Assembly: GCF_018446385.1 (NCBI RefSeq)
Contig: NC_055989.1
Span: 131,405,004-131,469,003 of the forward strand
Source of the DNA: Zingiber officinale
Lineage: Eukaryota > Streptophyta > Magnoliopsida > Zingiberales > Zingiberaceae
Reading direction: 5' to 3'
Length of the DNA stretch: 64,000 nucleotides
Made by a program: the position numbers and the translations under genes
The notes under the pieces: model-generated
Told to the model about the DNA's origin: nothing
What the model saw: the letters and a program-made list of their open reading frames with translations, nothing else
The model's database searches: none
Shown: positions 10,958-22,466 of the stretch, in pieces
Position numbering within the stretch: position 1 is the first letter of the stretch
How the letters are laid out: each line of letters opens with the position of its first letter

Positions 10958-13930
10958 CACGAGCTTCATGTCCGGTCGGACGCTCAGCCTATAAAGCAAA
11001 GGAAGAAGGACTTCAGTGTCGAACAAAATGTCATCATCTGAGCTGAAGTCGAGAAGCTTCTGGAGGTCGGCCACATACGGGAGGTGCAATTCCCGAGCTG
11101 GCTCACAAATGTGGTGCTAGTCTCCAATCCCGGCAACAAATGGAGAATCTGCATCGACTTCCGTGATCTGAACAAGGCGTGTCCAAAGGATTTTTACCTA
11201 CAACCCGGATTGACCAAATGGTGGACTCAACGATAGGGTGCGAACTGATATGCATGCTGGATGCTTATCAGGGCTACCACCAAGTGCCGCTCGCCCGGGA
11301 AAACCTAGAGAAAGTTAGCTTCATTACGGCGGATGATACCTACTGCTACAACGTGATGCCATTCGGACTGAAGAATGCCGGAGCTACGTACCAGCGGCTC
11401 ATGAACAAGGTGTTTCGAAAGCAAATCGGGCGGAACTTGGAGGTATACGTAGATGACATACTTATTAAATTACTTCGAGCGGCCGACCTGTATGCAGATA
11501 TAGAAGAAACCTTCTGCACGCTGAGAACGTATGGAGTCAAGCTGAATCCCGAGAAGTCTATTCGGAGCCAAAAGCGGACGCTTCCTGGGATACATCGTCA
11601 CCGAGCGTGGCATCGAGGCGAACCCTAGCAAGGTGAAGGCATTGCAGGATATGCCGCCGCCTAGAAATCTCAAGGAAGTTCAGCGTCTTATCGGTCGGAT
11701 AACAGCACTATCGCGATTCATCTCCCGGACGGCCGACCGAGCCTTGCCCTTCTTCAAGATTCTGCGCCGAGATACCAAATTCCAGTGGGACGAAGAATGT
11801 GACCGGGCGTTCGAAGCTTTGAAGGTTTATCTGAACTCTCTACCTGTATTAGCCAAGCCAACTACCGGCGAGCCGCTCCGCGTCTATTTATCATCAACCG
11901 AGCATGCTGTTGGCTCGGCATTGGTACGGCCGAACGGCGAAGAACAGCTGGTGTATTTTCTAAGTCACATTCTAAAAGATGTCGAATCTCGCTACACTGG
12001 TCTCGAGAAGTTTGCTTTCGCGTTAGTCCTCGCTGCTCGGAGGCTCCGGCCTTACTTCTTGGCGCACACGATAATCGTTATGACGAACAACCCTCTAGGG
12101 AGAGTCCTCCTCAACCCAGATGCGTCCGGACGGCTGATCAAATGGACAATCGAGCTCAGTGAATTCGATATACGGTACCAGCCTCGAACAGCAATTAAGG
12201 CGCAGTCCTTAGCAGATTTCATAACCGAAGTACAGAACCCCGAGCCCGCAGCTTTATGGAAAATATTTGTGGATGGATCATCCACTCAGCTCGGAAGTGG
12301 AATCAGTATCTTACTACTTTCTCCTCAAGAAGAGCGGATGCATCTGTCTGTCCGGCTGGATTACCGAGCAATAAATAATGAAGCTGAGAATGAGACCCTC
12401 ATAGTCGGCCTGCAGGCTGCTCGACATGTGGGGGTCGGTCGGGTGGTCCTTTACTCGAACTCTCAACTCGCCGCCCAACAGCTTTCAGGAACTTTCGAAA
12501 TAAACAATGCACGGCTTCGGCTTTATGCGGACGTCTTCAAGAAGCTCAAAACCAACTTCGAGGAAGTTGTCATACAAAAGATTCCCCGAACGGAGAACCA
12601 GGCGGCAGATGAATTAGCTAAACTCCCGAGTTCAATATCGCCGGTCGTCATCCAACAACCGATCGAGCATGTATCTTTGGTGGCACACATCAACAGAATG
12701 GAGGGTCTCACATTCTCGAGCGATTGGAGAACAGGCATAATGGAATTTTTGCGCTTTGGAACTACATCGTCCGATCGGGAGGAAGCCTAGCTGCTGAGAA
12801 GAAGAGCCGGTCGGTTCACCCTCATAGGAGACCAGCTCTACGAGAAGGCTTTCTCCCGACCGTTGCTAAAGTGCGTCAGCTTAGAGGATGTGGAATATAT
12901 ATTAAAGGAAGTGCATCAGGGATCTTGCGGAGGACATCCGGGCGGTCGCTCGCTGGCGAGGAAGATCCTGTTAGTAGGGTATTTCTGGCCGACCCTTCAA
13001 GAAGATGCCGCCCGGATCGTCGCCAACTGCCTTTCCTGCCAGAAACACCACTGCTTCTCCCATCGGCCAACGGAGGAGATGAAGGCGTCTACGGTATCCT
13101 GCCCGTTCGACCAGTGGGGTATGGATATTGTGGGGTCTTTTCCCATGGCGACCGGATAGCGGAAGTTCTTATTGGTAGCGGTAGATTATTTCTCAAAATG
13201 GGTCGAGGTCGAGCCGCTGGCGAGAATAACCGAGTAGATGGTCAAGAAGTTCATCTGGCAACACATAATATGTCGGTTCAGCATTCCCCGCCAGCTCATG
13301 TCCGACAATGGGCGGCAGTTCGTCGACCAAGAGCTCCAAGTATGGTGCGAAGGGTACGACATCCAGCAGCACTTCACTTCCGTAGTGTATCCCCAAAGCA
13401 ATTGGCAGACCGAGGTCGCCAATCGAGAGATCCTTCGGATTCTTCGCGTTCGGCTCGACCATGTAGGGGGGATCTGGGTGGATGAATTGTCGGGCGTGCT
13501 ATGGGCCATCCGCACGACCCCAAAGGAGGGAGCAGGCGTTACTCCGTTTCACTTGGTATATGGAGGAGAGGCGATCGTCCCAGTCGAGGTCGGTGTGGAG
13601 TCCGAGCGGATATTGAGCTACGACAAGGACAACGCTGAACGGAGGCAGCTAGAGCTAGATTTGATTGACGAGGAGCGAGCCAAAGCAGTCGTCCGGCTAA
13701 TGGCATATCGGCAAAGGATAAAGCAGAATTACAACAAGCGAGTAATCCCCAGAGCATTCCAGGTCGGTGACCTGGTGTGGAAGAAGGTAAAGCCGGTCGG
13801 CGATGTGAGTAAGCTGGATGCCCCATGGGCTGGTCCCTTTAAGGTCGTCGAGAAGCTCTGATCGGGTGCCTACTACCTCGAAGATCAAGACGGACGACGG
13901 CTAGAACGGCCATGGAGCGCTAATCACCTC
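10958..13930 (+). pseudogene. Reverse transcriptase, RNase H and integrase regions of Tat element B
   Basis: Reverse transcriptase is recognisable from WRICIDFRDLNKACP (about 11140-11185) and the active-site YVDDILIK (about 11443-11466). RNase H begins near KIFVDGSSTQLGSG (about 12260). The integrase HHCC finger lies near 12900-13060 and its core begins around WGMDIVGSFPMATG. There is no chromodomain after the core, as expected for Tat. The copy is broken. Confidence 0.85.
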
Positions 13931-14039
13931 CAGCCGTATCGAGCTGGGTGAAAGGTGCGCCAATATAATAATTTAAGCATGTTTTCATTCTTCTGTACTC
14001 TTTGACTGTAGGAATGGAATCACAAAACACAAGGGTATA

Positions 14040-14410
14040 CCGATTTCCACCGAGCGGCCGAGCTCCATCCGTCGAGCGACAACGTTAAATCTCAGAGTCG
14101 GACCGGTAACTATAAACCCCCCGGCCTGAAGACCGTCGAGCGGCGACGTTAAATCCCAGAGTCGGACCGTCGACTATAAACCACCCGGTCTGAAGACCGT
14201 CGAGCGACGATGTTAAATCCCAAAGTCGAACCAGCGACTATAAATCCCCCGGCCTGAAGACCGTCGAGCAGCGATGTTAAATCCCAGAGTTGGACCGGCG
14301 ACTATAAACCCCCCGGCCCGAAGACCGTCGAGCGTCGACGTTAAAACCCATAGTCGAACCGGCGACTATAAACCCCCCGGCTCGAACACCACCGAGTGTC
14401 GCTCGGAAAG
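14040..14410. repeat. Minisatellite downstream of pol in element B
   Basis: About six units of about 60 bases, each carrying GACCGTCGAGCGRCGAYGTTAAA and CCGGCGACTATAAACCCCCCGG. This corresponds in position to the longer array in element A. Each unit carries a TATAAA-like string, but it is simply part of the repeat. Confidence 0.85.
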
Positions 14411-14574
14411 AATGTGGTTTGAGAAGTAAACAAGAACAAAATTGAAAGGTTATGTTGATTCGTCGCATGACCAATACGTAGACAAAAGTCGAAAAAGATT
14501 CGGATAAATTCAGATAATACTAACTCGCCGAACAACGAGTATACAGATGAAACTTCAAAATTTAAAGGCACTCC

Positions 14575-16860
14575 TCACTCTAGAACATCGAAGATTGGCT
14601 CAGAGATGGTTTCCAGCAGTTCGGCCAAGTCTCTGGGGGGGACAGACGTCGTCTCCGGAAGATGGCCCTTGGCTTTCAGATAGGCAGTCGTAGCATGGAT
14701 GGCTTCCTCAAAGGTCAGGACAAGACTATCGCTGAGCTTATTGCCAAATTCTTCCGAACGGACATAGTTTTGCCTCATCACCGCGAAGCGACCTGATTCG
14801 CCATCTTGGTACTCCTTGAGAGCGGCTCGGGCGGCTTCGAGGGCATCCTGGAGATCCTTCTTATCTCCTTGAAATTTAGCTTGGTCTGCCGATCGATTTT
14901 CCCGCTCGGTGGATAGCAAGCCAGTCAATTCTTGGACGCGTTGCTCCAGCGCTCGGGCCTGCACATTCTTTGCCTCTAGATCAGAAACAACCCTATTCTT
15001 CCTGTTAGTCGCCAGCTTGATCTCCTGGTCGTGAGACTTAACCTAGGCTTCGAGTCCAGCTACCCTGGTTTCCAGGCCAGAAGATTTATGCCGCTCGGCC
15101 ACCAGCAGTTTTTCAGTTTTGTTCAGCTCGACCCGAAGCATGGCGTACGAAGGCTCCTGAGCTGGCGGCTCTCTAGAAATCTGAAGTTTCTTCAACTCTT
15201 CCTCCAGCGCCGCCAGGCGATTGCTGACCGTGATGTTCTCCACCCAATTCTGCGCTCAGATGAAATAATATCAAGAACCAAGCAAAATAATCATATAGGA
15301 GTCTGAGAGGCATACCCCGATAGCCTGCTGCAAGTGGCTGTCACCGAGCTGACCGGGAGTCATTAGGGCAACACAGGCCCTCGCATCCTCCCATATTTTG
15401 ACAAGTGGTTCGCGGATGGTGATCTGATGTTCAGGGGCAGTTGGTCGATCAGCTGCCAGAAGGAATTCTTCGGTTGGGAGATGCAGGACAGCCTTAATCA
15501 CTCGACGGCGGCTCGGATCAGACTGGGCTGAAGGTGAGCGACCGGACGACTCACCGAGCGGAGCGGAGATTATGCCCGAGCGCCTAAGCCGACGATGGAC
15601 TCGTGGCAGAGAAATGACGGGTTGCACCTCGAGGGAAGCCGCTGGCAGATCGAGTTGTGAGGGAGTCCGATCCGAGGAAATTGCCTCGACCGAAACGGGG
15701 GCTAGGTCGACTGCTGCAGAAGGACCGCCGACCTGCTTTGACACTGGTTCCACAGATGTAGCCGAATGGGAAGGAGGATCCGTTCTGCGCTGCTTGCGTG
15801 TCACCAACGGAGCATCATCGACCGAGTACCCCACACCCTCCGGCGTAGGATGTCCAGCAGACGAGGTAGCATCGCCGACCGCTTCGGTTGCAGGGACCCG
15901 ATCGGGCTACTCTCCTACGACGGGTGAAGCTTCTTTGCTCTCACCCTCGCGTGAGCCGACCGGCTCGATGCCTAGGTCAGCCATCTCCTTAGCAGCCGCC
16001 GCTTCAATCTCAGCCGCCCTCAACCTCATCCGCTCGATAGCGCGAGCAAGCATCATGATGTCAACTGCAGAAAATGAAAACAAATCAGTTAGATTAAAAG
16101 GAAAGAATGATCAAGAATGCTCTTACCCATGCTGCTCGGAAGCTTTGAGCGGATCGGACTCAACCCGAACACGTACAACACGCCTTCGCAAAACAGCTTG
16201 TTGATGTTGAACTTTTGGCTGGCCAGCATGTTGGCTGCATGAAGGTAGTCCGGCTAGCTCCTATATTTTCCGAGATCTGGTGGAAGCGGTACGGCGGTCT
16301 GCCATTTGGTTCGGAAAGATGGCAGCTCCGGAAGACACAAGTAAAAGAGGTACTCTTTTTAGTGTTTGTTTGAGGTCGGCATTTTGTCAAAGAAAACAAG
16401 GCTGATCCGCGACTGGAAGAGGAAGGTGCTCCACTCAGACTGTTTGAGGTAGTAGAAATAATGGAAGATCTTGGGGACTAAGGGGATGTCGTGCAGCCTA
16501 AATAGGACAACCACTCTGCACAATAGCCTGAAGGAATTTGGGACGAGCTGGCCGAGCGGGTGGCGGAAGTAATTGCAGACTTCACGGACGAACAGATGTA
16601 AGGGGAAAGCGCAGACCGGCTACAAACTGGTCGCGGAAGAAACAAATGGTGCCGGTTGGCGGGTCATGTGGCCGATTAGAGGGGGTAGCTAATATTAGTT
16701 CGTGGTCAGAAGGGAGTTCGAAGGTTCAGACAAGGCTCAGCGCGTCCCTTTCATCAAACCGACTCTCCATGGTAACTTACCAGAGGCCGGGGGTGGGGTC
16801 AGACTGGCGAGAGGAACTAGCCATTACCGAGACAAGGGGCGAAGTAAAGGAGAAATAGTA
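14575..16860 (-). pseudogene. Antisense extra ORF of Tat element B
   Basis: The minus strand carries a coding-like region opposite to gag-pol. From its 5' side: a region (about 16130-16600) resembling the plant 'putative gypsy type transposon' domain (Transposase_28), with strings such as HPLGQLVPNSFRLL and FNINKLFCEGVLYV; a Ser/Pro-rich linker (15271-15834); and a coiled-coil part (14575-15243) similar to the plus-strand ORF of element A. A TATATAAG box lies upstream on the same strand at 16962-16969, and a consensus splice donor (GTAAGT) follows a short first exon near 16780. It is a fossil copy. Function is unknown for this family of extra ORFs. Confidence 0.6.
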
Positions 16861-16960
16861 GGGTCGACGGGAAAGATGACTGGAGCAGTGCCAAAAGTGG
16901 CAAAAACTGCGAGAGTGCGAAGAAAAACGCAAAAGAACGGAAAGGCGAGAGGCAGAGAAG

Positions 16961-16970
16961 CCTTATATAG
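16961..16970 (-). promoter_or_regulatory. TATA box of the antisense extra ORF
   Basis: CTATATAAGG read on the minus strand, upstream of the antisense coding region and outside the LTRs. This suggests the extra ORF has its own promoter. An equivalent TATAAGAG lies at 50902-50909 in element D. Confidence 0.45.
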
Positions 16971-17562
16971 AAGAAGGTGATCGAAGAAGGAAACGAGGGG
17001 TCGCCGGAATGTTGAAGAACGAAGTCGCTGGAGCGCCAAACGTGAGCAGGAGCCCAAAAGCACGAATGCAAGTAGCGGCGAGGGAAGGCGATAAGAGCAT
17101 TATAAAGGTTGGGCTCGAGTGCTCCAAGCCATTGGATTCAGGGCACAGGGCCCGAGGACCGGATCCGGCCGTGGAATTCAAAAGGGCAAGGGTCGCATCA
17201 ACCCTGACAACCCGATCGCGTGGTGTCGGCGGCAGCGCCACGCGTCGCTCGCTCATAGGGCACATTTAATGGGCTCCATTACTAAGGCGTGGCCGCATGC
17301 TCGCCCTCAATGGTGAGGATTTATACAAATCCCGAGGAAACCTTAAAGACGTCAGCATTGACCGCCGTTTGATCGGCGAGGCAGATGGTGGCAAACTAAA
17401 ACTCTCAAATTTCCAGAGAATGTGCTGCCGAGCGGCACGATTCCCCTCTAGGGTTCCTGAGCGGTTAAGCATTTTCGGCAAAGCGACTGTCAGATCACCA
17501 GGCTAATGGTCCAGTCAGTTGGACTTGAGGCCTCCTTCGACTAGACTTGAGGGGGAGTCACG

Positions 17563-18424
17563 TGATCTGGCGGTAAGCATAGGGGGACCCGCATGGGCAA
17601 GGATCAACGACACGTGGAGGTTAAGGTCAAAGGGGTCAACCTACGGGTTCGGTCGATCGGAGAGGCCTTATGGCCGCCCGGCCTGGAGAAGTCTTATGGT
17701 CGCTCGGCCAGGATCGCGCCAGGGCTGGTGCGAAGACAGTTCGACCACGAATCGGGCTTCCGACGCTCACAAATTGCCAAGTACAGAGAAATTGCCAAGC
17801 CGAGCGTCCTGTCTGCTCGGCTGAACTGCAGCTCAACCAAGGAAGCATTCTCGCTCGGTCCCGCATGCCTTCAGACCCGAGCCTATGGGGCCGAGCGGCT
17901 ATTCCGCTCGGCCCGAAATGGACAAGGCGCAGAAGGGGACAAAGGGAGCAGCTAAGGATATCCTTCTCAAGACGTGTGTCGCCGACAGACAGCATGGTTG
18001 GCGACTGGACCGGACAGAGAATCGTATAGTGGAAGTTTCCACTGTTATGTCAGAGATATGCCCGAACGATTGCGGCATGGCGCCAGGCACGCTTTTCTGA
18101 CACGATCATTATAGGTATGCTTTGAGGAGCGTGCACGCTTTGGGATGCATGCACGCATCCCCCCGGGAGCCCTATATAAGGACCCCCGGGCTTCGACGGA
18201 GGTATGCATTCTACGTTACTGTAGCTACAGTATTCATTCTCGTCTTTCTCTCTTTCCGCCGGAGTTGACTTGAGCGTCGGAGGGTCGTTGTCGGGAACCC
18301 CTTCCCGGCTCAGTTTTGTGCTTGCAGGTTCTCGCCGGAGGTTCACAGCAGTTGAAGGGCTATACGTCATCACCGGGAGCGCCACGTACCCAACGTTCAT
18401 CGACTCAGCACTCGGACAGGATCA
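17563..18424 (+). repeat. 3' LTR of element B
   Basis: 862 bases, TGATCTGGCG to ACAGGATCA, preceded by a polypurine tract at about 17549-17557. It contains a TATATAAG box at about 18173-18180. It matches the 5' LTR with about 5% difference, mostly transitions, as expected of methylated DNA. Confidence 0.93.
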
Positions 18425-18429
18425 CTCGG

Positions 18430-21080
18430 CTTGGCCAATATAGGCAAGGAGTTGAGATATTCCTTGAGCTCTTCCAGCGCCTTGTCACATTCTGAGTCCC
18501 ATTGGAATTTCGTCGCTCGGCGCAGCACCTTGAAGAACGAATGACTCTGGTCAAATAACTTGGAGATAAACCTTGATAACACAGTGATCCGTCCGGTCAG
18601 CCGTTGGACCTCCTTTAAGCTGTGAGGCGGGGGCATGTCTTGTAACGCCTTCAACTTGCTCAAATTCGCCTCGATGCCCCGTTCGGTGATGATGTATCTG
18701 AGGAAGCGATCACTCTTCGCGTCGAACAGACATTTGCTTGGATTCAGCTTTATCCCATATGCCCTTAAGGTTTGGCATGTTTCTTCGATATCTGCACAAA
18801 GATCAACAGCTCAAAGGGATTTTATTAATATGTAATCGACATATACCTCCATGTTACGGTCGATCTGTCGACGAAACACTTTATTCATCAGCCTTTAGTA
18901 GGTGACTCCGGCGTTCTTCAATCTGAACTGCATCACGTTGTAGCAATACGTTCCATCGGCCGTGATAAAACTGACCTTCTCCTAATTCTCCCGGGCGAGC
19001 GGCACTTGGTGGTACCCTTGGTACGCGTCAAGCATGCAGATCAGCTCACAACCTGCCGTAGAGTCCACCATTTGATCAATCCTTGGCAGCGGGTAAAAAT
19101 CATTCGGGCACGCCTTATTCAAGTCACGGAAGTCAATGCAGACCCTCCATTTGTTGGCCGACTTGGAGACTAGCACAACATTAGCGAGCCAGCTTGGGAA
19201 TTGGACTTCCCGGATGTGTCTGGCCTCCAGCAATTTTTTGATCTCCGCCCGAATGATCAGGTTCTGCTCCGCGCTGAAGCTAAGTCCCTCTTTTTCTGCT
19301 TCATGGGCCTAACGTCCAGTCGAAAGTGAAGCTCGTACTGAGCCACACTCGGTGAAATCCCAGGGAGCTCATGTGTCGACCAGACGAAGTCGTGATTTTG
19401 TTCATGTGTCGACCAGGCGAAGTCGTGATTTTGTCTGAGGTAGGCGACCAGCTCTGCCTTCTTCTCGCTTTCCAGGTCGGCGGAGACAAAGATAGTTGCC
19501 TCCGACCGGCTTGGGTAAATTTGCACCTCCTCCTTCTTGTCATTGTCCAACGTAGGAGGTTTCTCTATGATAGCATTCGCCTCCAAGCTTGGGTTCTTCT
19601 GAGCAACCCTTGCTTCGGATTTGACCATCTCAACGTAGCATCGCCGAGTGGCCAACTAGTCGTCTTTGACTTCACCTACCTTGTCGTCCATCGAAAATTT
19701 GATCTTCTAGCAAAAGATGGAGGCCACCGCTCGGAAATCATTAAGTGTTGGTCGGCCTAATATGACATTAAGTGTTGGCCGATTGTGCACCCCCATAATG
19801 AAAATTGTGATCCTTATCCTCTTTAGCAGCTCCTCCCCAACCGAGACAGCCAGGCAAACTTGGTCGATTAGCAACACTTCATTGCCTGTGAATCCGTAGA
19901 GTGGAGTCGTCATGGGCAGTAAATCGCTCCGGTCGATTTGCAGCTGATAGAATGTCTTCTTGAATATGATATTCATTGAGCTCCCTGTGTCAACAGAGGT
20001 TCGGTGAATAACGTAATTAGCGATTACCACTCGGATGATTAGCGCGTCGTAATAAGGGGCTCCACTCCCTCTAAGTCCCTCGGGCCAAAACTGATCTCGA
20101 GTCCTTCGGTCTTCTCCTTGCTGCAACCCACAACATGGATCTCAAGTCGCCGAGCATGCGACTTCCTCGCCTGGTTGGAATCACCATTGGTCGGCCCACC
20201 AGTGATCATTCCTATCTCTCCCCGAGCGACGTTACTCCTGTTCTCCTCCTCTCGAGCTGAAGGTTAGCTCTGCCCGGCAGAGGCTAGGGCTGGACTCCGG
20301 TTGTCCCTCCTCTAAGATTGATGAGGGCATGGATTGGCCATCGTCCTTTCTTCCTCCCTTCACCTAGTTGATCGGCGCCTGTGTCATCAATCAAGAGATG
20401 GGGATTGGCGGCAGTATCCCCGCGGAGCCGACCTGCTAGCTATTAGCGTTAGTTTGTAGCAGTCCCGTGTGTTGTACGTCGTCGACTGGTGGAAGGAACA
20501 GAACATCGGCATCCACACTTTGCCTTGTACAGCCTTTGGGCAACCGGTTGCCACATGCTGTACGGCATGCATCCTGGGCTTGTTGTGTGGTTGCGCTCCT
20601 CCCGATTAAGGCCCCTTGGGAGGCTGATGGTTGCTCGATGAACGCCGCTCAGGCACTGCTGCGGGTTCGTTTAGCACCTCCCTTCTTCTAGCCGCTTGAG
20701 CTTCTTTCACGTTTATGTACTTCATGTCTTTCCTCTGCAAGTGGTCGAAGTCCCTTGGTGGCTTCCAAATGAACGATTGGAAGAACTCTCCTTCAGTGAG
20801 CCCCTGGTGAAGGCGTTCACCAATACATCCGAGGAGACCGCCGAGATGTCCATTGTCACTTGATTGAAGCGCTGGATGTAGGCTCTCAATGCTTCCCTGG
20901 GCCCTTGCTTCAATGAGAACAAGTTCACACTCATCTTTTGGTGGCGACGACCGCTGGCGAAATGGTATAGGAACGCCGCCCGGAAATCCTTGAAGTTGTT
21001 GATGGAACCGATCAGCAGTCTCTTGAACCAACGTTGCGCTGATCCAGAGAGGGTGGTGAGGAAGACCCACATTTCACCCC
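18430..21080 (-). pseudogene. gag, protease and reverse transcriptase regions of Tat element A
   Basis: Read on the minus strand: gag (20606-21072, with FLTTLSGSAQRWF), a protease region (19707-20126, DTGSSMNIIFKKTF), the protease-RT linker with FAWSTHE (19257-19655), RT N-terminal part with KWRVCIDFRDLNKACPND (18982-19233), and the RT/RNase H connection (18430-18663). The matching downstream part lies left of element B. It is decayed. Confidence 0.85.
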
Positions 21081-21639
21081 ATCAAAGTACTGGTGAAGTG
21101 TGGTCGCATTGTCAAATTTGGTCAGATGGTCATCCAAGTCGGTAGATCTGTTGTATTCTCTGATCGCCAACGGAGTATAATGCAGGGGCAGGGGATCGTC
21201 CAGAATCCCTTGTGAAAATTGTTGATTGATTCACTTGGGCGAATCATCGTCCCTCGGCGCCTTCCCTTTCCTTGCATCCCGAACAAGCGCATCATCCGAT
21301 GAAGATCCCCACTCTTTGTCCGCTCGGCCCCGTTCCTTCAATAGGATCCTGAATAGTGCTCGGTGGAAGGGAATAGGCGCGTTGGGCGCTTCCCCATATG
21401 TGTCGTTCGGCTTTTTGTTATTCCCTCGAGCGGATATTTGGTCTGCTCGGTTATCGCGTTCAGCTGGTCGACCAGCAGCTGATGCTGTGGGTTCTTGTGC
21501 TTGGCGTTCGGCCAGCGCCTATTGTTATTGTTGCTCCACTATCTTGGCCGCTCGGGCTTATACCAGCATGTCGAGCTCCTCTTGTGTTAGTGTCACCGTA
21601 ATGAATCATCCAACATCCTCCATCTTCTCATTCGGATGC

Positions 21640-22239
21640 AAGATAGTGCCAAACAGTAATAACGTGTACCTTCATCGGTGATGGACCCCTTTTTATATAG
21701 AGCCTAGTGGGTGGCATGCACGCTTCTCGAGGTGTGGGTGCGTTCTCCGATACATCCTATGAAACGACCTGCCAGGAAAATTTCTCTGACGTCATACCTT
21801 AACAAGGCATGCATATCCCTGACAAGACAGTAGAAACTTCCGTCGTACGATTCGCCTATCGACCATGCCTCATGTCAGCGACACTATCTCCCAAAAGGAT
21901 GTCAAGAAATGCTGCAGTGGTCTCGTTGCTTGGCCGAGTGGAATAACCGCTCTGCCGAGACTCCGCTCCGTCCTTGACTGGGTCCCATTGCTTGGCCGAG
22001 CGGGCTAGCTGCTCGGCCGAGACTCCTCCGCTCTATCGACCTCGGGCGCTCTCCTATGCGGTACCTGTATAGCTAGTAACATGCCCTCCTCCGTTTGGCC
22101 AAGCTATTCGGGCTCCTTTGGCGTCCTACTATTTCGTACTGAGCATCGACTATCTTACATATTATCTCGAACTAGATAGATTGTCGCTCAGATATTCCTT
22201 CCGTCGATCGGGCTCTGACTGCCCCCACCTACCGTCACA
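21640..22239 (-). repeat. 5' LTR-like end of element A
   Basis: On the minus strand it starts TGTGACGGTAGG at 22239, similar in layout to the LTR start of element B, and carries TATATAAAAAGG near 21690-21700. Shared strings such as GGCATGCACGC and CGCTCGGCC tie it to the Tat LTRs. The downstream boundary is not clear. Confidence 0.55.
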
Positions 22240-22466
22240 AAGCCTCTTTCTACCGCCGCATCAGTGCTTATAATCTGCATATATATTAAATATTAGTTTA
22301 GTTAAATATAATTGCTTCGAAAAGAATATTGCTATTAAATTATTAATCTTTTGTTCTTCTCCTGCGAGAAGCCTATAAATATTGACGGTGTCAGTGCGGA
22401 ACTCCTCGCCCACTTCCACTCCAGCATTGATAGTCACCTTCCAAAGCCGGAACGCTGGCGGCGGCC
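22240..22466 (+). promoter_or_regulatory. Short promoter of the WAT1-like gene
   Basis: 227 bases between the end of Tat element A and the ATG. An AT-rich TATATATTAAATATTAG stretch (about 22278-22296) could serve as TATA region. Any farther upstream control DNA now lies in or beyond the retrotransposon. Confidence 0.4.

Larger units (their letters stand above)
5026..18424 (+). mobile_element. Ty3/gypsy Tat-lineage element B, nearly full length but broken
   Basis: Both LTRs are present with TG...CA ends and a 5-bp target duplication CTCGG (5021-5025, 18425-18429). A primer-binding-site-like stretch follows the 5' LTR at about 8686-8705, and a polypurine tract GAGGGGGAG lies just before the 3' LTR. 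In order: gag (about 9150-9610), aspartic protease (about 10270-10640, DTGSS), reverse transcriptase (about 11080-11640, YVDD), RNase H (about 11880-12640), integrase zinc finger (about 12890-13060) and core (about 13110-13560), then an untranslated repeat array and a minus-strand extra ORF. It is broken, with roughly ten or more breaks. About 47 differences over about 860 aligned LTR bases (hand count, about 5%) suggest near 2 million years at 1.3e-8 per site per year. Confidence 0.92.
559..22239 (-). mobile_element. Ty3/gypsy Tat-lineage element A, old and broken, split by element B
   Basis: Element A reads on the minus strand. Its right part (about 18425-22239) holds a 5' LTR-like region with a TATA box near 21695, gag (about 20600-21150), aspartic protease (about 19700-20050, with the DTGSS motif) and reverse transcriptase. 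Its left part (559-5025) holds RNase H, integrase (zinc finger and core, about 3360-4000), a minisatellite, and an extra ORF on the opposite strand. Element B was inserted in the RT/RNase H region, leaving CTCGG at 5021-5025 and 18425-18429. No left LTR was found. The element is clearly broken, with probably more than ten breaks, and must predate B. Confidence 0.85.
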
